Part shown: piece after piece, positions 25,411 to 38,071 of the stretch
Position numbering within the stretch: position 1 is the stretch's first letter
Layout of the letters: each line of letters opens with the position of its first letter
From: Chelonoidis abingdonii
Lineage: Eukaryota > Chordata > Testudines > Testudinidae
Direction: 5' to 3'
Length of the DNA stretch: 64,000 nucleotides
NCBI RefSeq assembly: GCF_003597395.2
Contig: NC_133771.1
Location: 130,962,281 to 131,026,280, forward strand
Made by a program: the position numbers and the translations under genes
The notes under the pieces: model-generated
Told to the model about the DNA's origin: nothing
Database searches by the model: none
The model's input: only the letters and a program-made list of their open reading frames with translations

Positions 25411-27024
25411 ATGAGTGTAAAAAGTGAGGCAAACAGCTACAAACATGGTTGAGAGCTCTTTTAGTTCAGAATATCATCAGATTGAACCATTACTGAATTT
25501 CATGGCCTGTTATTGTCCAATTTCTAAATCCTCCGCCTTTCTGACTTTATAGATTACATCTGGGATGGTGTACAGCTACAGTAAAGCACATATCTATCTA
25601 TGCCATGCCAAGAGTCCTAAACCATTGTGATATCACAGGTAAATCAATTAAGCACCATCTTTACTCTGTAGCTAATTTGCAGGCATCAGTTTCATTGGTT
25701 GTATGAGGAGACTGTACTGATGGTGGATTATTTGGCCTAACCGCCACTGGAATAAATCAATACAAATCTTCCAGCACAGCCCATCCCTAGCCACAAATCA
25801 ACACAACCGCCTACACAACACAAACAGCTCACATGATAACGCCAAACACACATAGTCCTCACACAGCACAGACCCAGCATTTATCTCCTGCAAAAAAAAT
25901 AAAATCCCCCAGCCAGTACAACACAGCGCCCCCATAAATCATAACTTGGCGAGCAAAACACAGTGGTTTGCCCACCCTCACTCATACTTACCATAAAACG
26001 ATTAACTTGAGGAGAAAAGCTGCTGGTTCATTGCTACTCAGTATATTATTAAAGCTATAATGGACTGCTAGCTTCACAATATTTGCAGAAGAACTCACAA
26101 ATCATTTAGCTGCATAATTCCTTATTGTTGCCTTTCAACTGGTCAGTTTTTGCTTCTGAGACTGGGTTTAAATACTTGAGTGTCAAATCCTGCAAACCTT
26201 TATTCACATGAGTATACCCAGTAATGCCCAATGGTGATTAAAGACTACAAATATGAATAAGCATTTAAAGGATAGTTCCCCTGGTGATAAGGCCTCTCAT
26301 AAGATAATGGCAAAATTCTGTTCTTAATGACAAGTAAACAATTGCATTAAAGTTGCATGAGTGTTACCAGCATAATCTGGTCCAATATTGGATATCCTTG
26401 GCAACCTGTTAAAAACTTTGGACCACCTTTGGCCCCACGGTAACTTGTTTTACTTCAGTGAAGTTACATCAGAGATGAATCTGTCCCCTTTAGTTTAAAA
26501 GAAAAAAACATTTAAAAACCCAGCCTGTACTTCATTGTTTTCCTGCTTACCCAGTGGTTCAGTATTAGACTTTGAATTGAAGTCATAGTAGTAGCTGTAT
26601 GTGGAGAAAGATAAAACAGTCACACTATCCACTTTCATAGTGCTTAAATTTGGTACCAAAAAGCCAGACTTATTATAGACACCTCAGATAGATATTAGAT
26701 ATACAAAAGTTAGAAATCACTAATTCAGTTTTGGGCCAACATTTGCCTCTGCCATTCATTTCTTTCTGCATATGCTCCTGATGTGAAATTTCCCCAATTT
26801 CTGCAGCAAAATCCAAAAACAGGTTTTTTTATAACAAAATGGCAGTTTTTTACATGCAAGATGTACCTTTAGTTTGTTTGCATGGCAAACAGCAAAGATG
26901 TGAGGTAAAGCTACAATAGTTTTGATTTTCGTAAAACTAATTAATGTGATTATTCTTCTTGATGATGGCTGGTTAATCTATTTAAGAATTATTTATATCA
27001 CAGTCAAACCTAAAGGTTCACCAA
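25410..27024. other. Intergenic, unassigned; C-rich strand-biased patch at 25740-25960
   Basis: From about 25740 to 25960 the plus strand is rich in C and A and poor in G, unlike its neighbours. The remainder is ordinary AT-rich sequence. Confidence 0.4.
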
Positions 27025-27175
27025 AGATCAGGCCCCCATTCTGCTAGTCCTGTACATATACAGAGCAAGAGACAGTGTCTGCCCCAAACAGCTTACAACC
27101 TAAATAGACAAGATAGACACAGACAGGGAGAAAGGCAGTGTTATTATCTCCACTTTATAGATAAGGAACTGAGTC
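27025..27175 (+). repeat. MIR-like ancient SINE
   Basis: The stretch 'cagcttacaacctaaatagacaagatagacacagacaggg...' followed by 'ttattatctccactttatagataaggaact' is the core and tail pattern of MIR-type SINEs of amniotes. It is degenerate. Confidence 0.6.
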
Positions 27176-28316
27176 TGGTTCTGCCCTGTCTGAGCCATAT
27201 GCCAAGCTGAGCCAAGCCTGCCAGGTGCCCTGTGCCTCACCATCTTTTTTCCCCAGGGACAGGTGCCCTACTAGAGAGGGGTCCTCTCCCTGGGCCCCTT
27301 CCTTAGGAAAATTCTGGTTGTGCCCTTGCCTTGTGCAACTTAGAGTACTGGCCAATGTACAACAAAGCCTTAAACAGCTCCCCTAAACCTGGGAGAATTG
27401 GTAACAGTAAAATATTGCTCATATAGTTTTCGACAAATTAAACTTACTTTCAGAAGGTGTTCTAAAAGCAAAATATAAAAATAGAACCAAATTCAAAACA
27501 CAAAACCAGCTTCCATCCAAAAGGCAAAACCAAATTCAATGCTGTGTAACGCTTATTGACATCAGTCTAGTTACACTAGGGATAAATTTGACTCACCCTG
27601 TATAGGATTCCCAAATGGCTTTCAAATTGTGATCATGTAAGCACAGGGGTAGAAAGCATGCTGAGATTATATACCTGTTATTATGGATTTGGACACATGA
27701 TACTCCAGCTCTAAGCAAGAAAATAGAATAATAAAAATGTAGGCCTATTTAAATAGGAAGGAGTGTGGGATGTACTGTTTTACATAGGGACTGTTGCCCT
27801 CTAATGGCTGGCCTAAAAAGAGGTTATAAGGTCTAGCTATTAATAAGAACTAATGATCATCTAACTACCATTGCATTATACTAAGGAAATATTTTTGGAT
27901 AATTGTCAACAATTTGGTTTCACCAGTTTTCCTGACACTGACATTATACATTTTCACATTTTGTAAAAATAATAATTTAGCTGCATAAACATGAAAAATC
28001 ATGACATTTTCCATATTTTTGAGTGAAATTGTTTTCACTGCAAAGATGGTTCTATATTAGTACCGAAACTTTAGAAAACCTGGACTAATACTAAGTTTTC
28101 AACAAAAGGGGACATACGCTCAAATTTCAAGTATTTTGAATTTTGTTGTATTTCCCACATCTCTAATTCAGCCCAGATAAACAACAAAAAACACTTTGTT
28201 CATGGTTTTCAGTTATGCAGTAGCTTGACTGTATCATAGATCTTTGTCAGTTCTTGAGCCAGTGGAAAGACACTAGTGATATTTTTCTAACATGCTTAAG
28301 TGATTTAGGAGCCTAA

Positions 28317-29001
28317 GCCTCAGTCTACACTACAGAGTTAGAGCAAAACCTATGATGACCTAACTGTGTAAATGTCTACACTAATATGTTGCTCCTGCTG
28401 ATATAACTCACCCACTATGCTGACTTAGGGCTTGTCTACATTACCTGCTGGATTGATGTGCAGAGATCGATCCAGCAGGGGTCGATTTACTAGACGCGAT
28501 AAATTGACTGCCAAGCGCTGTCCTGTTGACTCCGGTACTCCACCAGAGCAAGAGGCGCAGGCGGAGTTGATGGGGGAGCATCAGCAGTTGACTTACCGCA
28601 GTGAAGGCACTGCAGTGAGTAGATCTAAGTATGTCGACTTCAGCTACGTTATTCATGTAGCTGAATTGCGTAACTTAGATCGATTCCTCTTTCCAACCCC
28701 CAGTGTAGACCAGACCTTAATAACTCCACCTCTGCGAGAAGCGTAGTGCTTAGGTTGATGTAGTTTGGTCAATGCAGTGCCAGTGTAGACACTATGTTGC
28801 TTATATCACCTCTTGCTGGCCTTCTGAAGCTGTCCCACAGTACTCCACACTGACAGTTCAATTGGTGCAAGCCCTCCTGGTGAGGACACACACCGCAGAC
28901 ACAAGATATACAGTGTGGATGTGCAAAAGCAATGTAATTACTGCAGTGGCTGTATATGGCCATAACTTAGGTCAACATAATTTTGTAGTGTAGACATACC
29001 C
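28317..29001. mobile_element. Harbinger-type MITE (outer), containing a second MITE
   Basis: GCCTCAGTCTACACTAC at 28317 and GTAGTGTAGACATACCC ending at 29001 are inverted ends flanked by TAA (28314-28316, 29002-29004). Without the inner insertion its own length is about 393 bp. It carries no coding sequence. Confidence 0.8.
28428..28716. mobile_element. Harbinger-type MITE (inner), 289 bp, nested
   Basis: GGGCTTGTCTACATTAC at 28428 and AGTGTAGACCAGACC ending at 28716, flanked by TTA (28425-28427, 28717-28719), sit inside the outer MITE. In the opposite orientation it matches the family of 11851-12144, sharing the 'agctacgttattcatgtagct' type palindrome. The nesting dates it as younger than the outer element. 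Confidence 0.85.
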
Positions 29002-29908
29002 TAAGTCTTCTTTTTGAAAATGACTTCGGCATTTATAAATCTAAATCCCAAGCACTTTCAATGAGACATTGGCTCTTTAATGCCTGAGTCACTTTCTAAA
29101 AAGAAGACTTAAGAGCCTAAGTCACTTAGGTACTTTTGAAAATTTTACCCTCTGTAATGAGGTCTCTACCCTCTTTTGTGTCCCTAAGGCAGACCCAACA
29201 GAAGGGAGGAATAAAAGCTTCTCTCTACCACGGCTGATTGTTGGACCAAAAAGCTAGGCAGGGACAAAAACCTGTTCTGTCACTTTCTGTGGGATAACAC
29301 AGGCATACAAAGTGTGTTTTGTTTAGTCTCTATAAAGCTGTTAAGTATTCTTCTTAACCCCTGACACAAAAAGGCACGGAAAAAAAAATCATTCTTAATA
29401 TCCCAGTCAGGATTGTTTTCCAGTTTTATGGGCAGGGTTTGCAGGATTACAAACCAAAGTTTTCCTTCATCCCATCTAGCTCTGCACTAAGGCTTCTGCT
29501 GAGGATCCCATCCCATACGCAGGGAAATAAACCAGCATATTAATCAGGAAAGGCAAACTGATGCAGAAAAGGCAAGACCAACCTAGCCCTTCACCCAAAA
29601 TTCAAGTGAACTTAATGTGAACATTTGAGATTCAAATACATGTAGCTTCCTCCCCTTCCCCTGACCCCCCCAATTTGCAGTACCAGCTAGAATTGGATGT
29701 GAATCATCTGAAATGTTGGGGGAAAATAGCTGCTTACAATGTATTTGTGGTCCCAGTGAAAGCACTGAAAGTACTAAAAATCTTGTGAGACAGTCTGTTC
29801 ATGTGGTATCTCAGATTCAGGTTTAGTATCACAGAGGTTTGGATAAGTCTCTGAGCTTTTGGGTACTTAACCAAACTTTGAGATTTGCCTACTACTAGAT
29901 AATAAGTG

Positions 29909-30870
29909 TGTCATAAACAGATGGTTAAAGGTTAATGTCTCTTTTTCCTGTAAAGGGTTAACTAGCAGTAAACCTGGAACACCTGACCAGAGGACCAATC
30001 AGGAGACAAGATACTTTCAAATCTCGGTGGAGGGAAGCCTTTGTTTTGGGCTGCTTCGCGGGGTTTTAGTTCTCTCTTGGGATTAAGAGAAGCCAGACAT
30101 GTAACCGATTCCTCCCATCTTCTGAAACAGCCTATTCTGTTCAATTTAGTAAGTACCAGTTAGAAAGGCGGTTTAGTCTTTTGAATTGTTTTCTTTATTT
30201 GCAAATGTGTATTTGCTGGAAGGATTGTATCTCCATTGCTGAAACTTGTATTTGTGCTGGGGGGAGGATTCTCCCTGGTGTCTATAAGCTGAAAGACCCT
30301 GTAACATTTTCCATCTTAATTTTACAGAGACAACTTTTACTTTTTTCTTTCTTTTATTAAAAGCTTTTCTTTTTAAGAACCTGATCGATTTTTTGGTTAT
30401 CTTGTATCATACCCAAGGAGAGGGAGTCTGCACTCACCAGGGAATTGGTGGGAGGAAGGAGAGAAGGGGGGAGGAAAAGCCTGATTTCTCTCTGTGTTAG
30501 TATTACTGTCTCTCTCTCTCAGGGAGAGTCTGGGAGGGGGAGAGAAGCGGGGGAAGGTGAATTTCCTCTCTGTTTTAAGATTCAAGGAGATGAATCACAG
30601 GGATCTCCCAGTGTTACCGAGGGAGGGGAGAATCTGGGAGGAAGCAAGGAGGGAGGAATGGTTTATTTCCCTTTGTTGTGAGACCCAAGGGGTTTTGGGT
30701 CTTGGGGTCCCCAGGGAAGGGTTTGGGGGCCAGAAAGTGCCCCAAAACACTATATTTTTGGGTGGTGGCAGCTCTATCATTTCTAAGCGAGTAATTAAGC
30801 TTAGGGGGGTTCATGCTGGTACCCCATCTTTTGGACACTAAGGTTCAGAGTGGGGGTTCATACTATGATA
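29909..30870 (+). mobile_element. Solo LTR (TGTCATAA family, copy 2), 962 bp
   Basis: It begins TGTCATAAACAGATGG at 29909 and ends CATACTATGATA at 30870, flanked by AAGTG on both sides (29904-29908, 30871-30875). An ATTAAA in a T-rich context (near 30356) is a plausible poly(A) signal. 'actcaccagggaattggtgg' contains a short palindrome repeated in copy 1. The TG...TA ends are the same as in copy 1. Confidence 0.88.
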
Positions 30871-31027
30871 AAGTGGGCTGAGAGCTGGTCCTCATTCTCC
30901 TCCTTCTGTCAGTGGTTCCTTTACTGTGACCCATGAAGCACTAGCTCGTAGTCCAGAGATGTGGCTGATCACTTGGTACTGGCTCTGCTCCTTGTTTCCT
31001 GCTGTCCCATCACACTGATGGTAGAGT

Positions 31028-31288
31028 CAGGGGCGGCTCTAGGTATTTTGCCTCCCCAAGCACTGCTGGCAGGCTGCCCTTGGCAGCTTGCCTGCGGCAG
31101 GTCCCTGGTCCTGCGGATTTGGCTGCACGCCTGCGGGAGTTCCGCCGAAGCTGCGGGACCAGCGGACCCTTCGCAGGCATGCCACAGAAGGCAAACTGCC
31201 TGCCGCCCTTGTGTGACCGGCAGAGCTCCCCCCGTGGCTTGCTGCCCCAGGCATGCGCTTGGTGTGCTGGTGCCTGGAGCTGCCCCTG
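31028..31288. mobile_element. hAT MITE, 261 bp, GC-rich
   Basis: CAGGGGCGGCTCTAG at 31028 and CTGGAGCTGCCCCTG ending at 31288 are inverted ends. Flanks ggtagagt (31020-31027) and ggtggagt (31289-31296) match at 7 of 8. The interior is GC-rich with inverted halves (ggtccctggtcctgcgg / gctgcgggaccagcggacc), which creates spurious open frames on both strands. Confidence 0.82.
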
Positions 31289-31773
31289 GGTGGAGTCTCC
31301 TGTCAATGTATGAGGATTCAGCAAACATTATTTTCTTTGAAGTGTTGCATTGCTGAATCACCAGCATTGTGATTGGATTATAGTAGGAAAGGCGTGTAGA
31401 ATTCCAGTCTAGCTCTCTCATCCATGCAAGCCATGTGCCATACTGGTGCAGAAACTATAATAAGTAGGGGAATGAACATGGATGCAGATTTAAATTCAGA
31501 GTTCCTTTCCTTTGTGAATGCCGTTAACCCCACTTCTAGAAGGCCAATAGTGTACTCCCACTGGTTGTAACTGGTTGCAAGTTTATTTACACATTCTTTG
31601 TGTCCAGTACTGTCTTTGGGCATATGTGGCATTTTATAGGGGCAGCAGCATCACCTGCTGCTCCATTACACACTGGGTAGTGGACAATCTTCCTAGGGAC
31701 AGTGTCATCTGCCACCAATCATATCCATGGATTGTGGATACTGGAATACCCTCCAGATATGGAGAGTAGCTTC

Positions 31774-33060
31774 AATAGATTCATAGACTGTAAAGTCAAA
31801 AGGGACCATCATGACCATCTAGTCTAACCTCCTGCACATTGCAGGCAACAGAGCCTCACTCACCCACTCCTTAATAGACCCCTAATCTCTATCTGAGTTA
31901 CTGAAGTCCTCAAATCATGATTTAAAGATTTCCAAGTTACAGAGAATACACCATTTACACTAGTTTAGAATACACCATTTACCTGCAAGTGCCCGTGACC
32001 CATGCTGCAGAGGAAAAAAAAACCCCAGAGTCTCTGCCAATCTGACAGAGGGGAAAATTCCTCCCTGACTCCAAATATGGTGATTAGTTAGATCCTGAGC
32101 ATGAGGGCAAGGACCACCAGCCACACACCTGGGAAAGAATTCTCTGTAGTAACTCAGAGCCCTGCCCATCAAGTGTCCCATCACTGGTCCTTGGAGATAT
32201 TTGCTGTTAGCAATCACAAATCAGCTACATGCCATTGTAAGCAGTCTTGTGATACCATCCGCCCCATAAACGTATCAAGCTCAGTCTTGAAGCCAATTAA
32301 GTTTTTTTACTCCCACTGCTCTCCGGGGAAGGCTGTTCCAGAACTTCACTCCTCTGATGGTTAGAAACCTCCGTCTAATTTCAAGCCTAAATTTGCTGAT
32401 GGCCAGTTCATTTCCATTTGCTCTTGTGTCCACTCTGGTGCTTAATTTAAATAATTCCTCTCCCTCCCTGGTATTTATCTCTCGGATGTATTTGTAGAGA
32501 GCAATCGTATCTCCCCTCAGCCTTCATTAGATTAGGCTAAACAAGCCAAGCTCTTTGAGTTGGTTCTCATAAGGTAGGTTTTCCACTCCTTGGATCATCC
32601 TAGTAGTCCTTTTCTGCATCTGTTCTAGTTTGAATATATCTTTCTTAAACATGAGAGAATAGAATTGCACACAGAATTACAGATGAGGTCTCACCAATTC
32701 CTTTTATAATGGTACTAACACTTCCCTGTCTCTTCTGGAAATACCTTGCCTGATGCATTCTAGGACTGCATTAGCCTTTTTCACAGCCTATCACATAGGC
32801 AGCTCATAGTCTTTCTCCTCCTCTGTCACTTCCAACTGATAAGTCCCCAGCTTATAGCAAAAATTTTTGGTTTTAGTCCCTAAATACATGACCTTGCACT
32901 TTGCAGTGTTACATTTCATCCCATTTCTATTACTCCAGTTTACAAAGTCATCCAGATCTTCTTGTATGATAGTCTTGTCCTCCTTCGTATAGGCAATACC
33001 TCCAAACTTTGTATCATCTGCAAATGTTATTAGCACATTCCCACTTTTTGTGCCAAGGTC
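31774..33060 (-). repeat. CR1 LINE, 1.3 kb 3' end with reverse-transcriptase C-terminus
   Basis: On the minus strand the element runs from about 33060 to its 3' end near 31774. It starts in the reverse transcriptase with TFADDTKFGGIAYTKEDKTI, keeping the FADD catalytic box, and an open frame down to 32791. It then decays into the C-terminal region (frame broken) and the turtle-type CR1 3' UTR ending in gactttacagtctatgaatcta. It is 5'-truncated, as most CR1 copies are. It is the best preserved CR1 in the window. Confidence 0.9.
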
Positions 33061-33358
33061 ACAAAAAAATAAAAGCAGGGAAATACATCAAATAAGCTGT
33101 CATGGACAATCTGCTAGCAGGACCAACAGTGCCACATCATGCTAAAGAAGGATTAAGATACCCTAAATCATTTTCCTAATATTATTTTTCCATGTAAACA
33201 ATTACTTTAGTTACCACAGGGATGTTAAGTGATCACTTATGCAAAGGGAGGTGGTCTGCCTTGTTGTGAATGGAGAAGGGAGCAGACCAGGAGACAATTT
33301 TTTTATTAAGATGTGGTCTACACTATGAAAAAGCTTGAGAACCTCTATATCTTAGCAG

Positions 33359-33977
33359 TAGGGCCCTACAAAGTGCACGGTCCATTTTGGTCAATTTCAC
33401 GGTCATAGGATTTTAAAAATCATAAATTTAATGATTTCAGTGATTTAAATCTAAAGTTTCACAGTGTTGTAATTGTAGGAGTCCTGACTCAAACGGAGTT
33501 GTGAAGGGGTCATAAGGTTATTGTAGGGGGGGTTGTGGTACCCTTACTTCTGCACTGCTGCTGGCAGCGGCGCTGCCTTCACAGTTGGGCAGCTGGAGAG
33601 TGGTGGCTGCTGGCTGGGATCCCAGTTCTGAAGGCAGAGTCACTACGAGCAGCAACGCAGAAGTAAGGATGGCCTGGTATGACATTGCCACCCTTACTTC
33701 TGTACTGCTGCCTACAGAACTGGGCCCTCAGTCAGCAGCTGCCACTCTCCAGCCTCCCAGCTCTGAAGGCAGCACAGAAGCAAGAGTGGCAATAACTTTG
33801 TGACCACCCTGCAACTCCCTTTTGAGTCAGGACCCCCAATTTGAGAAATGCTGGTCTTTCTCGTGAAATCTGTATAGTATAGGGTAAAAGCACACAAAAG
33901 ACCAGATTTCATGGGAGGAGACCAGCTTTTACGGTGTGTCATGCATTTTTTATGGCCGTGAATATGGTAGGGCCCTA
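33359..33977. mobile_element. hAT MITE, 619 bp, TAGGGCCCTA termini
   Basis: TAGGGCCCTAC at 33359 and GGTAGGGCCCTA ending at 33977 are inverted ends, with flanks cttagcag (33351-33358) and tttagcag (33978-33985) matching at 7 of 8. A large internal inverted repeat (acccttacttctg...ctgctgc against its complement) dominates the middle. No transposase. Confidence 0.85.
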
Positions 33978-34351
33978 TTTAGCAGTCATTATCTGAGCTC
34001 CAGCCGGCCAGTGGAGTGAGAGCTCTGAGGAGGCACTAATTCCTCTTCCTGCACAGAGACAGTTTTAGGATTTCAGAGACCTAATTATACTCCACAAGGA
34101 GTAAGTGTGAGGTTTCTAGTCTCACTCATATCACTCAGCACCACTCTGATAAGGCCCCTTTCTCAGCTGATGCTTCCCCATGGCAGTAACTTTTACAAAA
34201 TGGTCAGACTGTTCCTAAGCAGACCTCAAAATCAGCAACCATAAACTTTAACCATACTTACAGCAAGATTCTTCTCTGGGGCATGGCAGGGGTTAAATTC
34301 TGCCCGAACCCTAACTCTTTGGCCCAGTACAATCACAAGTTTTGAAACAGT

Positions 34352-34440
34352 GGGCCAAACTCAGCTGTCGTACAAGCAGGTGTGGCACCACCAAATAGAT
34401 GAAGTTCCTTCTACTTGGCACCAAGGGCCGAGTTTGGTCC
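34352..34440. repeat. Short palindromic reptile repeat
   Basis: gggccaaactcag at the left and ccgagtttggtcc at the right form an imperfect hairpin of about 90 bp, a common dispersed type in reptile DNA. Related hairpin repeats occur at 59656-59727. Confidence 0.45.
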
Positions 34441-35140
34441 AGCATTTGTCATACAATAGCTTCATTTAGTGAGAACGACATGACCCAGATTTGAGAATGA
34501 ACCCGGTTGGCTGAAAATTGTTAAGCTTGTTGCCAGAGTTACCTGAAAGATGCAGCAAGAAGAGGCTGAGACTAGGGGTAGTAGAGAAAAATGAGAAATC
34601 GTGGCAATGTGATATGTGGAGTATGTGGGTGGCTATCAAGAAATGTGGTCTACATGACAAAGACTTAGTGCATTTTCCAAAAAGCAACTTAACTACTTCT
34701 GCTCACATATTATAGAGTCCCATGACTTCCATTGTCTATTTGCTGCAGTGCTGATTTTTACTGGCATTCATAGAGTGCTACCCCAGTGACAAAATGAGGT
34801 GCAATGACAGCTATTACACCAGAAAAGGGAGAGAGAGACGTCTTAACAGTTGTTCAGTGCAGAATAAAGACAAACTGTAAGAGTTTAGAAGATAAAAATG
34901 ACTATTCACTCAGCACAGCTACTGGATTTTGCAGGGACTTCCTTTTTGTTCAATCAAAATGAACCTCTGAGTCCCTGTTCACAATGTGAGCAGAACTGTG
35001 CTAGCTCTAATTGTGTTTAAACAAGGTAATAATTACCACCACAGTTCTCCAAATGCAAGACAGGATTTTAGATGCACCACCTTCCCTCAGAATATCTCAA
35101 GAAGTATAGTTTGGGGCCCCAAATTTAGTTGGTTATTGTC

Positions 35141-36417
35141 TGTCATAGTCCTTATGTAAGCAGAGTCAGGATGAGCTGTACCCTGACATCTGGTGGTGAA
35201 TTATGGGAAGTGTGGAAAGAATGTCTGGAATGTGAAATCTCAAATATTTGCATAGGCACGCCTACCCCATCCCAGACTGCCGAGCTGTGGGAGTGCTTTG
35301 TGACAGAAATGACTCAACCTCAGTTGGGTGGTACTTGCTAGACAAGGGACATGGGTTCCAAAACCCTGTGAAGAGAGAGAGGTTGGGGACAGGTATTTGT
35401 GCCTGGTGGTGCAGGCTCCTTGTGGAGCTAGAAGCACCAGTTGCACCCCCTCCTCTCTCCACTGTGGAATGTCAGAGTTGATTTTTTATTCCCTTAAGAC
35501 TCTAGATACAGGTTGCTGAGCTGAACTCACTTTGGGCTAATGGTGCACTAGCACTGGGCTCCCCTACTATGTGCTGAGATCACTAAGAGCTGAAATCACA
35601 AAAGAGCTGAAATTACTGAGCTGGGAGCACTGAGTACTGTGCTAACTAGTGGGGGAGCCTGAAGCTATACTGTGGAACAGAGCAGCTGGCGGAGTGGAGC
35701 AGTTTATGAGGATGGCTGGAGCGGACCACAGGACAGCTGGTGGAGTGGAGCGGCTGGCAGAGCGGAGTAGCTGTGGGGCGTGTGGAGCAGCCCACAGAGC
35801 GAGCGGAGCCGAGCAGTTTGCTGGGACAACTGGAGCAGCTCACGAGGCAGCTGGTGGAGCGGAGCAGTTTGTGAGGACGGCGGGAGGAGCAGAGTGGAGC
35901 GGCTGGTAAGGCGGAGCAGTTCGTGGAGAAGGCGGAAGCAGAACCCACGGAGAGGCAGGGCAGTTGGCCCTGGACCACGTAAGGTGCCCCTTTCACCCAG
36001 GCTGGGGAGAGGGACCTCTACAGATAGACTCTTGAATTCTGGGGTGGCATTGACCAGAGACTTTTGGGTTGTTGGACTTTGGAGTGATTGGACTTAAGAC
36101 CCTAAGGGGAAAAGGACATTGCCAAATGTACTTGGGGGTGGTTATGGTTTGTGTTATAACTCTGTTTGTGGTGTTTCTCCAATGGGATGCCGCATTGATT
36201 CCTTCCTTTATTAAAAAGATTTTGCTACACTCAGACTCCGTGCTTGCGAGAGGGGAAGTATTGCCTCCTAGAGGCACCCAGGAGGGTGTGGTATGTAAGT
36301 GTCCCAGGTCACTGGGTGGGGGCTCGAGCCGGTTATGCATGGTGTTATTGAAACGGAACCCCTGGATACTGAACCCGGCCCTTGTTGCTGCCAACTCAGA
36401 GGGGCAGAAGGGTTACA
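35141..36417 (+). mobile_element. LTR-like element, about 1.28 kb
   Basis: It begins TGTCATAGTCC at 35141 and ends GGGTTACA at 36417. An ATTAAA in a T-rich setting (near 36213) precedes 'gctacactcagactccgtgct', giving a plausible R-U5 junction. The interior 35690-35940 is a purine-biased imperfect tandem array of 'gagcagctggtggagcgga' units. A clean 5-bp duplication was not found, so the left edge may be off by several bases. Confidence 0.6.
35680..35945 (+). repeat. Imperfect GC-rich minisatellite inside the LTR
   Basis: Units of roughly 20-36 bp with the theme gagcagctggtggagcgg recur, with substitutions and length changes. The open frames across it (on both strands) are simple-repeat artefacts. 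Confidence 0.7.
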
Positions 36418-36465
36418 CTTATAATACTGCAATTGAGCATGTCTGAAATTTACCCCAATAACATG

Positions 36466-37598
36466 TGTCCGACCCGAATGCGGGTTCGGTGGATTTTTGA
36501 TTGAGTGAGGAAAACCAAGACCAGACAGACTGGAAACTTCAAAACACCACGTGGCCATCTATTAACAGGGAGAAAATCACAACTTGGGCTGGGGAGCAGC
36601 ACTTTTACCATCTAACAGTGCTATTAGAACAAGAAACCGTTACACAATCTAAAACAAGCTATTTACATTCCTTAACACATAACCAAATACTTCAAAACCA
36701 ACTGCTCTTGTAAAAAGCAAACGAATATACCAAATTAAATGATCTGTGTGCACACTTAACCAAATATCATTATCAAATACACGAAATTAACTTCAATAGC
36801 AATTATTATAACAACTCAATCCTTAGATATCATATATACATAACTTTATAACAGGCAGCAGCATATGCAGTTGTATACCAAATAAAAGGGGGAGGAAGAG
36901 AGAAAAGGCTAGGCAAAGCACAGGCAGTTAGAGGGCAAGTATTGTATTCCAGGTGCAGCTGACCAGCAGTACAGGCACCAGAAGCATACCGAATCCATGG
37001 GGGGTAACGATGAAAAAATAAGCAACACGTCCCGAGCCGGCTATATCCGGAGGAGACCCCTGGCTGAAGGGTTGATCAGGTCCTTCAGTCAGCACGTGGA
37101 TACTCCTGCAGACCCTGGCCCGAACCATGGTTTTATTCCAGGGACTTTTTTACACCTGGCAAAATTTGATTGGTCCCTAGCTCCCCCACCCTCCAGGTTC
37201 CGAGTTGTTGCCCCCTACATGGGCAGATTTTGCACACGGCACACTGGAAGCTACTAGAAGCTGCACTCAGCACACTAGCATAGTTTTGCACACAACCCTA
37301 ATCCGACCCTTTGAACTGCATTATGATTGGTCAGATTGGGCCCCTTTGCTCAAGGCACGCTGGTGTTATGCACACCGCACTAACCTGACCCCTGGGTTGC
37401 TAGGCAGAGGAGCAGGAGACTGCACACGACACTAGCCTAACCCCTAGGTGACCAGGTAAAAAGGCGTGAACCTGCACATGGCCCTCTAAGGTTGCACACC
37501 GCACTACGGTGCTGCCCACAGTACTAGTGTGACCTTTAGATGACCGGCAATTGGCCATACAGACGCCATGTCAGACCAGAGGCCTTAGGGCTGCGACA
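36466..37598 (-). mobile_element. Solo LTR, 1133 bp, opposite orientation to its neighbour
   Basis: Plus-strand ends TGTCCGACCC at 36466 and GGGCTGCGACA at 37598 are flanked exactly by ACATG (36461-36465, 37599-37603). On the minus strand it starts TGTCGCAG and ends TCGGACA, with an accaatca CAAT-like box followed some 40 bases later by an AATAAA (near 37134). Several near-repeats of 'tgcacac(c/g)gcac' occur between 37230 and 37510. No retroelement coding region is attached. Confidence 0.82.
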
Positions 37599-38071
37599 AC
37601 ATGAAAAATGAGTTGTAAACCAAAGCCCATGAAGTTAGTGGAAAATTCTCATTGATTTGAATCGGTTTTGGATCAGACCAAATGTGGAGTGAATTGGATC
37701 CTAGGATGGAAGGCTAATCTCAGACTCTTGAAAAAATTGCACAAAGAGGTGTCAGAGGATAGAAATGTAATGGAATGAGGTTTCTATTTAATAGATGGTG
37801 TGTGTATATGTTGAACCTGCAGAGTGGCCAGCTCAGGGGATTAGTAACAGGCCATGGAACATGTAATCTATAGGTTACAACTTTGGGTCCAGCCCAGCTT
37901 GCTCGTGACTAGAGACGCATCTGAGCCATGAAATACAAGAGCTTGATTGTAAAACCTACAGAAAAGTTTGGATTTGAGGCTTTGGTTCATCCATGATACA
38001 TTTTTTGAGGAAAAACGGAAGGCTCAGGATGGATTTTGGAAGGACTGTTCTGTTATTTGCTCAGTGGTGAC

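Noticed and set aside
30961..31421. Open frames of 104-150 codons on both strands
   Set aside because: They cover the GC-rich inverted halves of a hAT MITE whose ends and duplication are clear.
33318..33345. Harbinger-like end 'tgtggtctacactatgaaa'
   Set aside because: No partner end was found before the hAT MITE at 33359; could be chance.
35646..36097. Open frames with repeated amino-acid themes on both strands
   Set aside because: Products of the GC-rich minisatellite inside an LTR, with no conserved domain.
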